Below are positions 8,924-17,116 of a DNA stretch of 64,000 bases, in pieces. The position numbers and the translations under genes were made by a program. The first letter of the stretch is position 1. Every line of letters starts with the position of its first letter. The notes beneath the pieces are model-generated. The model was not told where the DNA came from. It made no database searches and saw only the letters and a program-made list of their open reading frames with translations. Origin of the DNA: Candidatus Zhuqueibacterota bacterium (lineage in GTDB: Bacteria; Zhuqueibacterota; Zhuqueibacteria; Zhuqueibacterales; Zhuqueibacteraceae); contig JAKEEU010000035.1 of assembly GCA_022616415.1 (NCBI GenBank), positions 45,109 through 109,108 of the forward strand. The letters are read 5' to 3'.

Positions 8924-10408
8924 TCATTGCCGCATGGGAATCACCACGTCGATCCGGCGGTTTTGGGAACGGCCTTCTTCAGTGGCGTTGTTGGCAACCG
9001 GCTTTTCACTGCCGTAGCCCACCGCCTGGACGCGGTCCTCCGGCAAGCCCATGTTGGCGATGAGATATTGCTGCACCGCCCGCGCCCGATTCGCCGAGAG
9101 ATTCAGGTTGTACGCGTCGTTGCCGATGTTGTCGCTGTGGCCTTCGATCACCACCGGCGCGTTGGGAAATTCCCGAATGGCGCGCTGCAACTTCGTCAGC
9201 AGTGAGAAATACTCCGGTTGGATGGTGGATTTGCCGGAGGGAAATCGCAGTCCAGCGAGACGGATGCGGAAGCTGTCACCCTCACGAATGACTTTGGCCT
9301 CACTCGGCGCAAACATGGTTTCGACGCCGCGCATCTTCTCTTCCTGGCGCTGCTTTTCGAGCAGAATTTGCTGCTTTTTAGCCAGTTCGGATTCCAAGCC
9401 GGTTTTGGTTTCCTGCATGGCGCCGATCTCTTTGTCCTTCTGTTCGATCGTTTTGTTCAGCTCGCCAATCTGTTTGTCGCGGTTGGCCACTTCGCCGATA
9501 AGGCGGCGCTCCTCCTCACGCAGCGTTTTGATGGCGCTGCGAATGTCCTCGAGCGGCTTGGCGATGCCGGCGTCAAATTGCGGTGAAAAGTTAAAAGCCT
9601 TGGAAACGTTGGTCACCAACTGCTCGTTGTTCAGTAGAGCCTTTTCCCACCCTTTTTCGTCCGCTTTCAGCCGCTGAATTTGCTCGGCGAGATAGGTGGC
9701 GTGGCGAATCTCGTACTCTGCCGCTTCCGCCTTCTCGCGCGCTGTGTCCGAGGCGTAGCGATTGGTGTTGAGAATGTTTTCGGCTTCAGCCAACAGCGCC
9801 TGTCCCCGAGTGAATGTCAGCGGTGCGTATTTTTCGACTTTCACTTCCTGCGCTTTCGCGATCAGGCCGCGGACGCTGCCGATGACGCTGACTTTGATCG
9901 CCTGTAGCTCAGCGTCGCGAAGATAACGCTCGGCTTCTTCAGCGCGTTTCTTGGCGCCGTTCATGTCGCCGGATTCCAATTTGCGCATGGTGTCTTTAAA
10001 CGCCTGATCGCCGGAAGCATACAAATCCGCAGCATATTGCGGCGCGTTAGCTTTCAAAGACTGGTCGCGCGCCTGGATGAGCGACGTAAACGCGGCTTTG
10101 GCCACCTTGGCTGTTTGCATGACCTGGTCCATATCCGTATCGACTTCACGCAACTTTCTGTCAATCTCGCCAAGCCCGCGGCCGCGCTTGAAATCCTGTT
10201 GCGCTTCGCCATAGCGTTTGATGGCGCGCGCGAACACATCCGGCGACAACACGTCTCCTTGTGTCGCCCTGGCCTGATTGATTTTCTCCTGCGTCTTGCC
10301 GAAAATTTGTTGCTGCAGCCGGTCGTCCGTTTTCTGCTGCGCACGGATTGAAACCGGTAGCGCGGCAAGAAGCATCAACGCCAACGAGAATGCAACGAGC
10401 TTTTTCAT
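8924..10408 (-). CDS. OmpA-family outer-membrane/periplasmic protein with DUF4398-like helical region
   Basis: The 494-residue protein has a signal peptide (KKLVAFSLALMLLAALPVSIRAQ), a long alpha-helical region with repeated Ala/Glu/Lys segments (about 60-260) resembling DUF4398, a coiled coil (about 280-350), and a C-terminal OmpA domain with peptidoglycan-binding motifs VVIEGHSDNIG and NLSANRARAVQQYL, ending in GRSQNRRIDVVI. It probably anchors the envelope to peptidoglycan. A more upstream ATG at 10441 exists, but the ATG at 10408 has a good ribosome binding site (GGGAGGG) and starts directly with the signal peptide. Transcription diverges from lexA. Confidence 0.88.
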   Translation of the reverse strand: MKKLVAFSLALMLLAALPVSIRAQQKTDDRLQQQIFGKTQEKINQARATQGDVLSPDVFARAIKRYGEAQQDFKRGRGLGEIDRKLREVDTDMDQVMQTAKVAKAAFTSLIQARDQSLKANAPQYAADLYASGDQAFKDTMRKLESGDMNGAKKRAEEAERYLRDAELQAIKVSVIGSVRGLIAKAQEVKVEKYAPLTFTRGQALLAEAENILNTNRYASDTAREKAEAAEYEIRHATYLAEQIQRLKADEKGWEKALLNNEQLVTNVSKAFNFSPQFDAGIAKPLEDIRSAIKTLREEERRLIGEVANRDKQIGELNKTIEQKDKEIGAMQETKTGLESELAKKQQILLEKQRQEEKMRGVETMFAPSEAKVIREGDSFRIRLAGLRFPSGKSTIQPEYFSLLTKLQRAIREFPNAPVVIEGHSDNIGNDAYNLNLSANRARAVQQYLIANMGLPEDRVQAVGYGSEKPVANNATEEGRSQNRRIDVVIPMRQ

Positions 10409-10503
10409 CGAATCCCTCCCTGGGTTTAAGGTTTGTTCCATAAGATGTTTAATGACTGCACTTCAAAATAAAAAAAAAAATGGCGTGAAGCAAGCCTTAA
10501 AGT

Positions 10504-10569
10504 GAAGTCCGGCTTGCATTTGACAATTTTTTGCTTCATTTCAATGCCTTGCCATGCAAGCCGGACTTC
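10504..10569. repeat. Perfect 16-base inverted repeat between ompA-like gene and lexA
   Basis: Arms at 10504-10519 and 10554-10569 (GAAGTCCGGCTTGCAT and its exact complement) enclose a 34-base loop. It lies in the divergent region between the OmpA-type gene and lexA, upstream of the predicted lexA promoter. It may be a dispersed palindrome or a barrier between the two transcription units. Confidence 0.6.
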
Positions 10570-10603
10570 GCTAAAAAAATTTTAAAAAAAATAAAAAAAG
10601 TTC

Positions 10604-10642
10604 TTGACTTTTTGTTCACCATGTATTATAATGAAGGTGAAC
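10604..10642 (+). promoter_or_regulatory. lexA promoter with palindromic operator
   Basis: A near-consensus sigma-70 promoter is visible: TTGACT at 10604-10609, a 17-base spacer and TATAAT at 10627-10632. The half-sites GTTCACC (10614-10620) and GGTGAAC (10636-10642) form an inverted repeat over the spacer and the start region, which suits a repressor site. Autoregulation by LexA is an inference; the spacing does not match a LexA box that I know from another phylum. Confidence 0.65.
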
Positions 10643-10683
10643 ATTGTAGCACCAAATAGAAATCTATGAACCGCTGGCTTTGT

Positions 10684-10754
10684 GTTCACAATTCTTGAGC
10701 TTTATGAGCATAGCCCATTTCGGCGGCAAGCGTTTTAAATCACTTATTGTGAAC
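10684..10754. promoter_or_regulatory. Second GTTCAC inverted repeat in the lexA leader
   Basis: GTTCACAAT at 10684-10692 and ATTGTGAAC at 10746-10754 form a perfect nine-base inverted repeat 53 bases apart. Another GTTCAC lies at 10776-10781, just before the lexA ATG. These share the GTTCAC core of the promoter half-sites and could be further operator sites or a leader RNA hairpin. Confidence 0.4.
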
Positions 10755-10783
10755 AACGATCCGGCACAATCAAGGGTTCACTT

Positions 10784-11407
10784 ATGAAAAAGCTGACCGA
10801 AAAACAAAAACAAATTCTCGAGTTGATCGGGCGCCACGTGAAGGAACGCGGCTTCCCGCCGACGATGCAGGAATTGGCGGACGAATTGGGCATTCGTTCC
10901 AAGAACGCTATTTTCAAGCATCTGGCCTCGTTGGAGAGCAAAGGATTTATTCAGCGGCACGGCGGCGGCACCGCGCGCGGCATCACGGTATTGCATCCGA
11001 TGGGCCTACCCAACCAAGCGCACGCGGACAACATTCCCGTGCTTGGCCGGATCGCTGCCGGCATGCCGATGTTAGCCCAGGAAAATATCGAGCGTTACGT
11101 CGCAGTGCCGGATTATTTAACCGGCGGCGGCGGCTCCTATTTCGCGCTGCGCGTGCAAGGCGACAGCATGATCGACGCCGGCATTTATGAAGGTGATCTC
11201 GTCATCGTCCGCTCCACTCAGCAAGCTGCCAACGGCGACATCGTGGTGGCATTGACTGGAGAAGAAGCCACAGTGAAGCGTCTGATGTTGAGCGGCGACT
11301 CAATGTATTTGAAACCCGAAAACCCCGCGTATGCCCCCATTCCGCTATCTCAGGCGTGGTCGATTCAGGGCAAAGTGGTGGCGCTGATCCGCGAACAAGT
11401 GGCGTAG
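10784..11407 (+). CDS. lexA: LexA repressor (SOS response)
   Basis: The 207-residue protein has the winged helix DNA-binding domain at 1-70 (KQKQILELIGRHV, PPTMQELADELGI, recognition helix around NAIFKHLASLE) and a peptidase S24 domain. The self-cleavage site Ala92-Gly93 (AAGMPML), nucleophile Ser128 (QGDSMID) and general base Lys165 (EATVKRL) are all present, so it should be RecA-responsive. Length is normal. The start is the first ATG, preceded by AAGGG. The promoter and its GTTCAC palindromes suggest autoregulation. No other SOS gene lies directly beside it. Confidence 0.96.
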   Translation: MKKLTEKQKQILELIGRHVKERGFPPTMQELADELGIRSKNAIFKHLASLESKGFIQRHGGGTARGITVLHPMGLPNQAHADNIPVLGRIAAGMPMLAQENIERYVAVPDYLTGGGGSYFALRVQGDSMIDAGIYEGDLVIVRSTQQAANGDIVVALTGEEATVKRLMLSGDSMYLKPENPAYAPIPLSQAWSIQGKVVALIREQVA

Positions 11408-11456
11408 ATCGATTCCGGCTGAGCCGGCACTTGCCCTTCCGTCTGAAAATGGGAAA

Positions 11457-11529
11457 GGATGACATGGACTGCACCGACTCGTCTCGTCGTATATAATCCA
11501 CGCGAAGCCGGCTGCTTTCCATGTCATCC
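11457..11529. repeat. 12-base inverted repeat downstream of lexA
   Basis: GGATGACATGGA at 11457-11468 is matched exactly by its complement at 11518-11529. It lies 50 bases after the lexA stop and directly abuts a second, larger inverted repeat. There is no clear T-run, so it is not a textbook terminator. Confidence 0.55.
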
Positions 11530-11547
11530 GCGGTTTTTAATATCTTT

Positions 11548-11650
11548 GTTAACTATTCAGGCAACCGTCCGGACGCCTCACGATTTGAACAAGTTGGTTG
11601 TACCAAACTACCGTCATTCTCGCACAAAAGCGTCCGGACGGTGAATAGTT
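11548..11650. repeat. Interrupted inverted repeat upstream of the DUF413 gene
   Basis: The left arm (11548-11576) and right arm (11630-11650) share AACTATTCA and CCGTCCGGACGC; the left arm carries an extra five bases (GGCAA). The 53-base loop contains a smaller GTTGGT/ACCAAAC pairing. It lies 27 bases before the DUF413 start codon. It could be a structured leader RNA or a palindromic insertion. Confidence 0.5.
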
Positions 11651-11676
11651 ACAAACTTTCAAACAGAGGTCCTGCC

Positions 11677-12027
11677 ATGTCAGAATCTCGCCCAGGCTTT
11701 ACGCCGCAAGAAAAAGTGTTGTTGTACCGATATTACGAATTTTACCGCTCGCTTGAAACCGGCAAACGCAGGCCGAGCACGGCAGCGCAAAAACATTTTG
11801 TCGCCGTCTGCCAGGGCCGCGCCAAGGCGGAAACTTTGCATGAAAAGGCGTATGCCAAATACATGCAGCTTCGGGTGACGCGGCAAACGCAGTCGCAAGA
11901 AGAAGCCGCGGCTCAGGAAGATTTTCTCGATTACGATGAAGAGTCTTCACGCCCACGCGACGATTTGAACAAGCTGCGCCGCCCCAATTTTGCCGCCAAG
12001 CACCGGCAGCATCGTCAAGCGGCTTAA
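11677..12027 (+). CDS. DUF413 family protein
   Basis: The 116-residue protein contains the DUF413 core: GFTPQEKVLLYRYYEFYRSL, then TAAQKHFVAVCQGRAKAETLHE and KAYAKYM. In enterobacteria a DUF413 member (MaoP) acts in chromosome macrodomain organisation; whether this one does is unknown. The tail from about residue 70 is low-complexity and acidic, then basic. The frame is open from 11521, but that upstream part is the palindrome at 11548-11650; the ATG at 11677 has a GAGG ribosome binding site and begins just before the conserved region. Confidence 0.75.
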   Translation: MSESRPGFTPQEKVLLYRYYEFYRSLETGKRRPSTAAQKHFVAVCQGRAKAETLHEKAYAKYMQLRVTRQTQSQEEAAAQEDFLDYDEESSRPRDDLNKLRRPNFAAKHRQHRQAA

Positions 12028-12059
12028 CATTCACGCAACCTCTTCCTCCCTCCATAGCC

Positions 12060-12132
12060 ATCCGGCGGCAAGGACCTATGAGGCGGGTAGCCTCTGCTCT
12101 TGACCACGGCACCTCTTTGCCGCCGGATTTTT
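12060..12132 (+). terminator. Probable terminator after the DUF413 gene
   Basis: ATCCGGCGGCAA at 12060-12071 pairs exactly with 12117-12128, followed by a T-run. The 45-base loop holds its own GAGGC/GCCTC hairpin at about 12080-12094. The stem plus T-run reads as a Rho-independent terminator with an extended loop. The rest of the gap to prfB (12133-12326) shows no gene. Confidence 0.6.
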
Positions 12133-12326
12133 ATCCAAGGGTTTTCAAAATTTCTTCGCTTATTTTCACTCTACGGGCGCAGCCGAAGGCACCGGTGTCG
12201 CCGAAAAAGCTTTTTTGCTTTAAATTCTTCAATACGCCATTTCTTTGCGTTGGAAAATATTTTCCTGCCTATTTATGCCTCTTCTTGACTCTCACCGAAT
12301 TTTCTTTTATATTTCAAAAGTGGCAT

Positions 12327-12372
12327 CGGAGTACGATGCTTCAGCATCGCAAAACTAAAGTTTTGCACTCCG
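12327..12372. repeat. Cloverleaf-like palindromic element (outer stem with two hairpins)
   Basis: The outer stem CGGAGT (12327-12332) pairs with ACTCCG (12367-12372). Inside are two perfect hairpins, GATGCT-tc-AGCATC (12335-12348) and AAAACT-aa-AGTTTT (12351-12364), separated by two-base joints. All pairings are exact. The layout is that of a three-way junction and recurs with other sequences at 56153-56211 and 61637-61695. It lies 45 bases upstream of prfB. Confidence 0.7.
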
Positions 12373-12417
12373 AACTTCATAAAATGGAAGTGAATAAGAG
12401 TGAAAGGAATTGTGGTT

Positions 12418-13567
12418 ATGCACGACGAATTGCATACCAAAATCGAGGAATTGTCCCGCCGTGTGTTTGTCCTGCGGGACAGTCTTTGACGTCGCCAAAC
12501 GTGAAAAACAAACCGCCCAGTTCGAGGCACAAACGCAAGCAGCGAATTTTTGGAACGACAACGAAAAGGCGCAGGTGGTGATGCGCGATCTCGCCGGCCA
12601 TCGCGAATGGATCGAGGCTTGGCGAAAAGTCGAGCGCGTGCGCGAAGACGCCAGCGTGATGCTTGATTTGGCAGAAGAGGCGCGTGACGAAAGCACGTTT
12701 GCCGAGGCGGAAAAGGAGATCGCCACATTGCAAGCCGCGGTGGACGATCTGGAATTTCGCAGCATGCTCTCCGGGCCGGACGACGAGCGCAACGCCATTC
12801 TCACCATTCATCCGGGCGCTGGCGGCACCGAGAGCCAGGATTGGGCGCAGATGCTGTTTCGCATGTACGTGCGTTGGATCGAGCGCCACGGCTTCGAGTA
12901 TCAGATCATCGATTTGCAAGCTGGCGAAGAAGCGGGGCTAAAAGACGCGACTATCGAGGTGCGCGGCCAATATGCGTATGGCCATCTCAAAGCCGAGGCC
13001 GGCATCCACCGCCTCGTGCGCATTTCTCCCTTCGATGCGAATAAGCGCCGCCACACCTCATTTGCTTCGGTGTTCGTGCTGCCGGAAATTGAAGACAACG
13101 TGACGATCAAAATCGAAGAAAAGGATTTGCGCGTCGATACTTATCGCGCCAGCGGCGCCGGCGGCCAGCACGTAAACAAGACTTCTTCGGCGGTGCGCCT
13201 CACACATGTCCCCACCGGCATCGTGGTGCAATGCCAAAACGAGCGCAGCCAGCTTCGCAACCGCGACCTGGCTATGAAGCTGCTGATGGCGAAGCTTTAT
13301 CAGCTCAAACGCGAAGAAGAGAAAGCCAAATTCAACGAACTGGAGAAAAACAAAAAAGATATCGGCTGGGGCAATCAGATTCGCTCGTATGTTTTTCAAC
13401 CCTACACGCTCGTCAAAGATCACCGCACCGGCGTCGTCGAGCGCAACGTACAAGCCGTGATGGACGGCGAGCTGGACGAGTTCATCAAGGCTTTTTTGAT
13501 GGGAAAACGCTACAACAAAAAAACCGGCGGCGTGGATGTCGAGGAAGAATTGGAGATTGAGGAGTAA
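12418..13567 (+). CDS. prfB: Peptide chain release factor 2 with programmed +1 frameshift
   Basis: The gene begins at ATG 12418 (ribosome binding site AAAGGAA), reads 23 codons ending in RDSL, and meets a TGA at 12487-12489 within CTTTGAC. A +1 shift joins it to the long frame, giving RDSLDVAKREKQTAQ and a 382-residue product. RF2 terminates at UAA and UGA and triggers peptide release. The SPF tripeptide that reads the stop codon (RISPFDANKRR) and the GGQ catalytic motif (GAGGQHVNK) are present. The long frame alone is open from 12410, but its first residues are unlike RF2. The shift gives the usual autoregulation: low RF2 favours frameshifting. Confidence 0.95.
12484..12490 (+). promoter_or_regulatory. 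Programmed +1 frameshift site of prfB
   Basis: CTT TGA C is the classic RF2 slippery stop: peptidyl-tRNA on CTT slips to TTT and the next codon becomes GAC. A CGGGA stretch lies a few bases upstream and is a weak match to the stimulatory Shine-Dalgarno-like element found in Escherichia coli. Confidence 0.9.
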
Positions 13568-13591
13568 ACCAACTCTGTAGAAGGTGAACCT

Positions 13592-14233
13592 ATGGAAGTC
13601 ATCACAACACAAGAAACTGCCGGTCCCAAAACCTCTGCATCAAAAAATGGTGAAGCGGCGTTACTCAAAAAAAGTGCACTTCCGTTGGAAGAACGCACTG
13701 ATTTGACCATTTCAGAGGTCGAGGCGCTGGGATTATCAGATTCTTATGAACTGATTGACGGGAGGATCATTTTCAAAATGGCAACCTCAGACCATTCATA
13801 CATTCAACTCAAATTGGCTGCCGCATTTGATGCCTATCTTGAAGCACATCCGATCGGCATGGCCTTTACAGAACTTAGCGTGCGCATTTTTCCGGATGAC
13901 GACAGAAATTTTCGCACGCCGGATTTGGCGTTCTGCCTCAACAACAATCTTCCTGTCAAAGGTGAAATGGCGACAACTGCGCCGGATTTGGCCGTTGAGA
14001 TTATTACACCGGCTTCAGACTTTCCTGATGTATTGGAAAAAGCCGATCTTTATCTCAGTAAAGGGAGCAAAGTCGTATGGATTGTCATTCCAACCAAAGC
14101 GTGTGTGCTCATTTTAACAGCGTCGGGACGGCGCTGGGAATACGAAACCTTAACTTGTCCCGAACTTCTGCCAGGTTGGAGCTTGAATCTTCAGAAAATT
14201 TTTAATTGGCCAGAGCCAAAAGCTGCGGCTTAG
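13592..14233 (+). CDS. Uma2 family (DUF820) PD-(D/E)XK nuclease
   Basis: The 213-residue protein shows the Uma2 pattern: a YELIDGRI strand near residue 52, HSYIQLKLAAAFDAYL helix, then the catalytic core RTPDLAFCL, APDLAVEIITPAS (Asp...Glu) and DVLEKADLYLSKGSKVVWIV, and a C-terminal LLPGW. The biological role of this large family is unknown. The first 30 residues are not conserved. AAGGTGA precedes the ATG. It lies 24 bases after prfB. Confidence 0.85.
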   Translation: MEVITTQETAGPKTSASKNGEAALLKKSALPLEERTDLTISEVEALGLSDSYELIDGRIIFKMATSDHSYIQLKLAAAFDAYLEAHPIGMAFTELSVRIFPDDDRNFRTPDLAFCLNNNLPVKGEMATTAPDLAVEIITPASDFPDVLEKADLYLSKGSKVVWIVIPTKACVLILTASGRRWEYETLTCPELLPGWSLNLQKIFNWPEPKAAA

Positions 14234-14248
14234 TTGACGAGAAAATTT

Positions 14249-14854
14249 ATGGGCTACACCGCCGATTGCAAGCTCACCTACGAAGGCAAAGCCTATTCCG
14301 GCAAAGCTATGCTTGAAACGGATTACCTTGAATTCAAAGGTGCTCTCAAGCTCAAAGTGCCGTTCAAGTCGATCACGGCTGTGGCGATGGAGAAAGAGGC
14401 GCTGCAGGTGAAATTCGATGGACGCGTGGCTCTATTCAATGTTGGCAATCAATCCGAGAAATGGCTGCAAAAAATTCTCAATCCCAAAAGCCTGCTCGAC
14501 AAGCTCGGGGTCAAACCGGAGCACAATGTGTGCGTGCTCAAAGTTGATGACGAGAGTTTTCTGGCGGATTTGGAAAAGCGTGTGGCAAAATTTTCTACTC
14601 GTCTCGTTTCCGAATGCGATGTCATTTTTCTCGGCGCGGAAAAAGAAGCTGATCTCGCTGCTTTGGGAAGCTGCAAAGAGTCGCTCAAGAAAGACGGCGC
14701 GATTTGGGTGGTCAATCCGAAAGGCCAAAAGAGTTTTAACGAAAATCACGTGCTTGCCGCCGGCAAAAAGGCGGGGCTGGTTGACGTGAAAGTGGCCAAA
14801 TTCTCCGAAACGCACACGGCGCATCGTTTCGTTATTCCAAAAGCGCAACGATAA
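14249..14854 (+). CDS. Uncharacterised protein, DUF3052-like C-terminus
   Basis: The 201-residue protein has two parts. The N-terminal half (1-90) is beta-rich with CKLTYEGKAYSGKAMLETDYLEFKG, suggesting a PH-like or small barrel fold. The C-terminal half (about 95-198) has CDVIFLGAEKEADLAAL, SLKKDGAIWVVNPKG and AGLVDVKVAKFSETHTAHRFVIP, which resembles DUF3052. The function is unknown. A TTG codon at 14234 extends the frame, but the ATG at 14249 starts right at the conserved strand. It ends one base before the next start codon, so translation of the fused ClpC/alanine racemase gene is probably coupled to it. Confidence 0.7.
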   Translation: MGYTADCKLTYEGKAYSGKAMLETDYLEFKGALKLKVPFKSITAVAMEKEALQVKFDGRVALFNVGNQSEKWLQKILNPKSLLDKLGVKPEHNVCVLKVDDESFLADLEKRVAKFSTRLVSECDVIFLGAEKEADLAALGSCKESLKKDGAIWVVNPKGQKSFNENHVLAAGKKAGLVDVKVAKFSETHTAHRFVIPKAQR

Positions 14855-14855
14855 A

Positions 14856-16577
14856 ATGAGAAACAACTTCTCCAGCCGCGTTCAGATGGCCATTCAATTT
14901 TCCCGAGAAGAGGCTGTGCGTCTCGGCCACGATTATATCGGGACGGAGCATATTCTCCTGGGTCTGATCCGCGACGGCGACGGGCTTGCGATTGAGATTC
15001 TCTGCCATCTCAGCGTCGATTTGGATAAAATCAAACGCGCGGTGGAAGACGCCGTCAAATCCACCAGCGAACCCACGACGATCGCCACCATTCCGTTTAC
15101 CAAACGGGCCGAAAAGATTTTAAAGATGTCTTACGCGGAGGCCGAGGCCTGCAAAGCCGACATCATTGGCACCGAGCACCTGTTGCTGGCGCTGGTAAAA
15201 GAGAAAAACGGCGTGGCCGCGCAGGTGCTGCGGAGTTTTGGCGTGAGGTATGAAGCGATCCGAGAAGAAATAGAAAATATTCTGCATCAAAACCCCTCGA
15301 AAAAAGAAACGAGCCAACAAGGCCTGAGATTGGCATTTCGCCGGCATTTCTTCGGCTGGGGAAACAAGGCCAAGCAGGCTCCAATCTTTGTCCGTGACAA
15401 TGCCGGCGCAGCCAGCGCCCGCTACGGATGGACTCAGCAAGCTGCGGATATGAGCGGCAGCAATGAATTTTTGCGGCCAACCGTTGCTGAGATCAAGTTG
15501 GGAGCCATTGCCGACAATATCAAACGAATTTGCCAACGGGTGCAGCCGGCGGAAGTCATGGCCATAGTCAAAGCAGATGCGTACGGCCACGGTGCCATTC
15601 CCGCCGCGCTGACTGCCATTTCCGCCGGCGCTTCACAGCTTGGCGTCGCGCTTTTGGAGGAAGGCCTCGAATTACGCCGCGCCCAAATCGCCGCGCCGAT
15701 TCTCGTTTTCGGCGGTCTTTTTGAAAATCAGATCGACAGCTTCATTGCGAATCGCCTACAATTTACGCTTTACGATTTACGCCTTGCTCAAACGGTTTCA
15801 CAACGCGCACAGGCTTTGGGGCGAACGGCACAAGTGCACGTGAAGATCGACACCGGCATGGGGCGTGTAGGATTGTTGCCAAATGAAGCGGTCGAAGCTA
15901 TTCTCGCGATGGCCAAATTACCCAGCCTTGAGCTGGTTGGCCTATACACACATTTCGCGAGCGGCGACAGCCGCGACAAAAGCTACGCCAATCAGCAGCT
16001 CGAACAGTTCAAATCCATCATTCAGCAACTTACGAATTACGATTTACGTTTTAAATATTTACACGCCGCCAACAGCGGCGCGATACTCGATCTGCCGCAG
16101 AGTTACTTCAATCTCGTGCGGCCAGGCGTAATGATGTACGGCTACTATCCGAGCGACGAGACAAGCGAATCGATTCCGCTCGAACCGGCGATGTCTTTGC
16201 GCACGCAGATTATCTTTGTGAAAAGGGTGCCAGCCGAAACGTTCATTAGCTACGGCCAGACTTTTCAAACGCGGCAGGCGACGACGATTGCCACTTTGCC
16301 GATTGGCTATACCGACGGCATCTCGCGGCGGCTCTCGAATAATTTCGAGGTGCTGGTGCGTGGCCGCCGCTGTTCGCTAGTTGGGCGGGTGTGCATGGAT
16401 CAAATTATGATCGATCTCGGCGATATGCAAAACGTGCAAACCGGCGAAGAAGTGGTTTTGCTCGGCAAACAGGGCGACGAAGAAATTTCCATCTACGAAT
16501 GGTGCCGAAGATTGGAGACGATTCCGTATGAGGTGACGTGCGGGATTTCGAGGAGGGTGGCGAGGGTTTACGTTTAA
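14856..16577 (+). CDS. ClpC N-terminal domain fused to alanine racemase
   Basis: Residues 1-145 form a full double Clp N-domain ([28 protein letters not shown], then [15 protein letters not shown]). About 107 of its first 140 positions equal those of the clpC product at 24940. After a 50-residue unconserved linker, residues 203-573 are a complete alanine racemase: PLP-binding Lys239 in VKADAYGHGA, catalytic Tyr in SYGQTF, and GRVCMDQIMIDLG. The enzyme makes D-alanine for peptidoglycan. No stop or frameshift separates the parts. Met199 (ATG at 15450) could serve as an independent racemase start but has no clear ribosome binding site. It is either a true fusion that links racemase to Clp-type recognition or the scar of a clpC duplication. 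Confidence 0.88.
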   Translation: MRNNFSSRVQMAIQFSREEAVRLGHDYIGTEHILLGLIRDGDGLAIEILCHLSVDLDKIKRAVEDAVKSTSEPTTIATIPFTKRAEKILKMSYAEAEACKADIIGTEHLLLALVKEKNGVAAQVLRSFGVRYEAIREEIENILHQNPSKKETSQQGLRLAFRRHFFGWGNKAKQAPIFVRDNAGAASARYGWTQQAADMSGSNEFLRPTVAEIKLGAIADNIKRICQRVQPAEVMAIVKADAYGHGAIPAALTAISAGASQLGVALLEEGLELRRAQIAAPILVFGGLFENQIDSFIANRLQFTLYDLRLAQTVSQRAQALGRTAQVHVKIDTGMGRVGLLPNEAVEAILAMAKLPSLELVGLYTHFASGDSRDKSYANQQLEQFKSIIQQLTNYDLRFKYLHAANSGAILDLPQSYFNLVRPGVMMYGYYPSDETSESIPLEPAMSLRTQIIFVKRVPAETFISYGQTFQTRQATTIATLPIGYTDGISRRLSNNFEVLVRGRRCSLVGRVCMDQIMIDLGDMQNVQTGEEVVLLGKQGDEEISIYEWCRRLETIPYEVTCGISRRVARVYV

Positions 16578-16590
16578 GAGCGGATTTTCT

Positions 16591-16824
16591 ATGCCAAAAA
16601 TTTTGCAAGTAGGGCGCTATCGGTTCTCCTTTTTTAGCAACGAAACAGGAGAACCTCCTCATATCCATGTTAAAGCAAATGGTAACCAAGCAAAATTTTG
16701 GCTTAATCCGGTTGAGTTAGCTTCCAATTACGGATTCAAAGCATACGAACTGAACAAAATCAAACAAATTGTCTGGCAATATCAAACCGAATTTATAGAG
16801 GCATGGCATGAGTACTTTAGTTAA
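16591..16824 (+). CDS. DUF4160 protein
   Basis: The 77-residue protein has the DUF4160 signature YRFSFFSNETGEPPHIHV followed by AKFWLNPVELASNYGF and a helical EFIEAWHEYF end. DUF4160 is regularly found next to DUF2442, as here, and the pair is suspected to be a toxin-antitoxin-like unit; the activity is not established. The next gene starts inside its last codons, a 17-base overlap. Confidence 0.85.
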   Translation: MPKILQVGRYRFSFFSNETGEPPHIHVKANGNQAKFWLNPVELASNYGFKAYELNKIKQIVWQYQTEFIEAWHEYFS

Positions 16825-17116
16825 AACCCGGCGAAAGAACCAAGTGGGTAACACAAAATTTCGTCGCGCTTATGTGCCGACAACTGCGCTGGCAAAGGCT
16901 GTGAAGTTTGACGATGAGATGATGCACGTATATTTAACAGATGGACGCATCATTAGTGTGCCTATTATTTGGTTTCCATTGTTACATGAAGCCACGCCGG
17001 CGCAAAGAAAACGCTATGAAATTGGCGGAGGCGGCGTGAGCTTGCATTGGCCGGAAATAGACGAAGATTTATCCATTGCCGGCCTGATGGCGGGTGTGGA
17101 TTGGCAGTCGGCGTAA
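16808..17116 (+). CDS. DUF2442 protein
   Basis: The 102-residue protein contains the DUF2442 core: AVKFDDEMMHVYLTDGRIISVPIIWFPLLHEATPAQRKRYEI, then GVSLHWPEIDEDLSIAGLM. The N-terminal 25 residues are basic and unconserved. The domain is small and often paired with DUF4160; a regulatory or antitoxin role is suspected from context only. Its stop codon is directly followed by the ATG of a third, interrupted gene. Confidence 0.85.
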   Translation: MSTLVKTRRKNQVGNTKFRRAYVPTTALAKAVKFDDEMMHVYLTDGRIISVPIIWFPLLHEATPAQRKRYEIGGGGVSLHWPEIDEDLSIAGLMAGVDWQSA

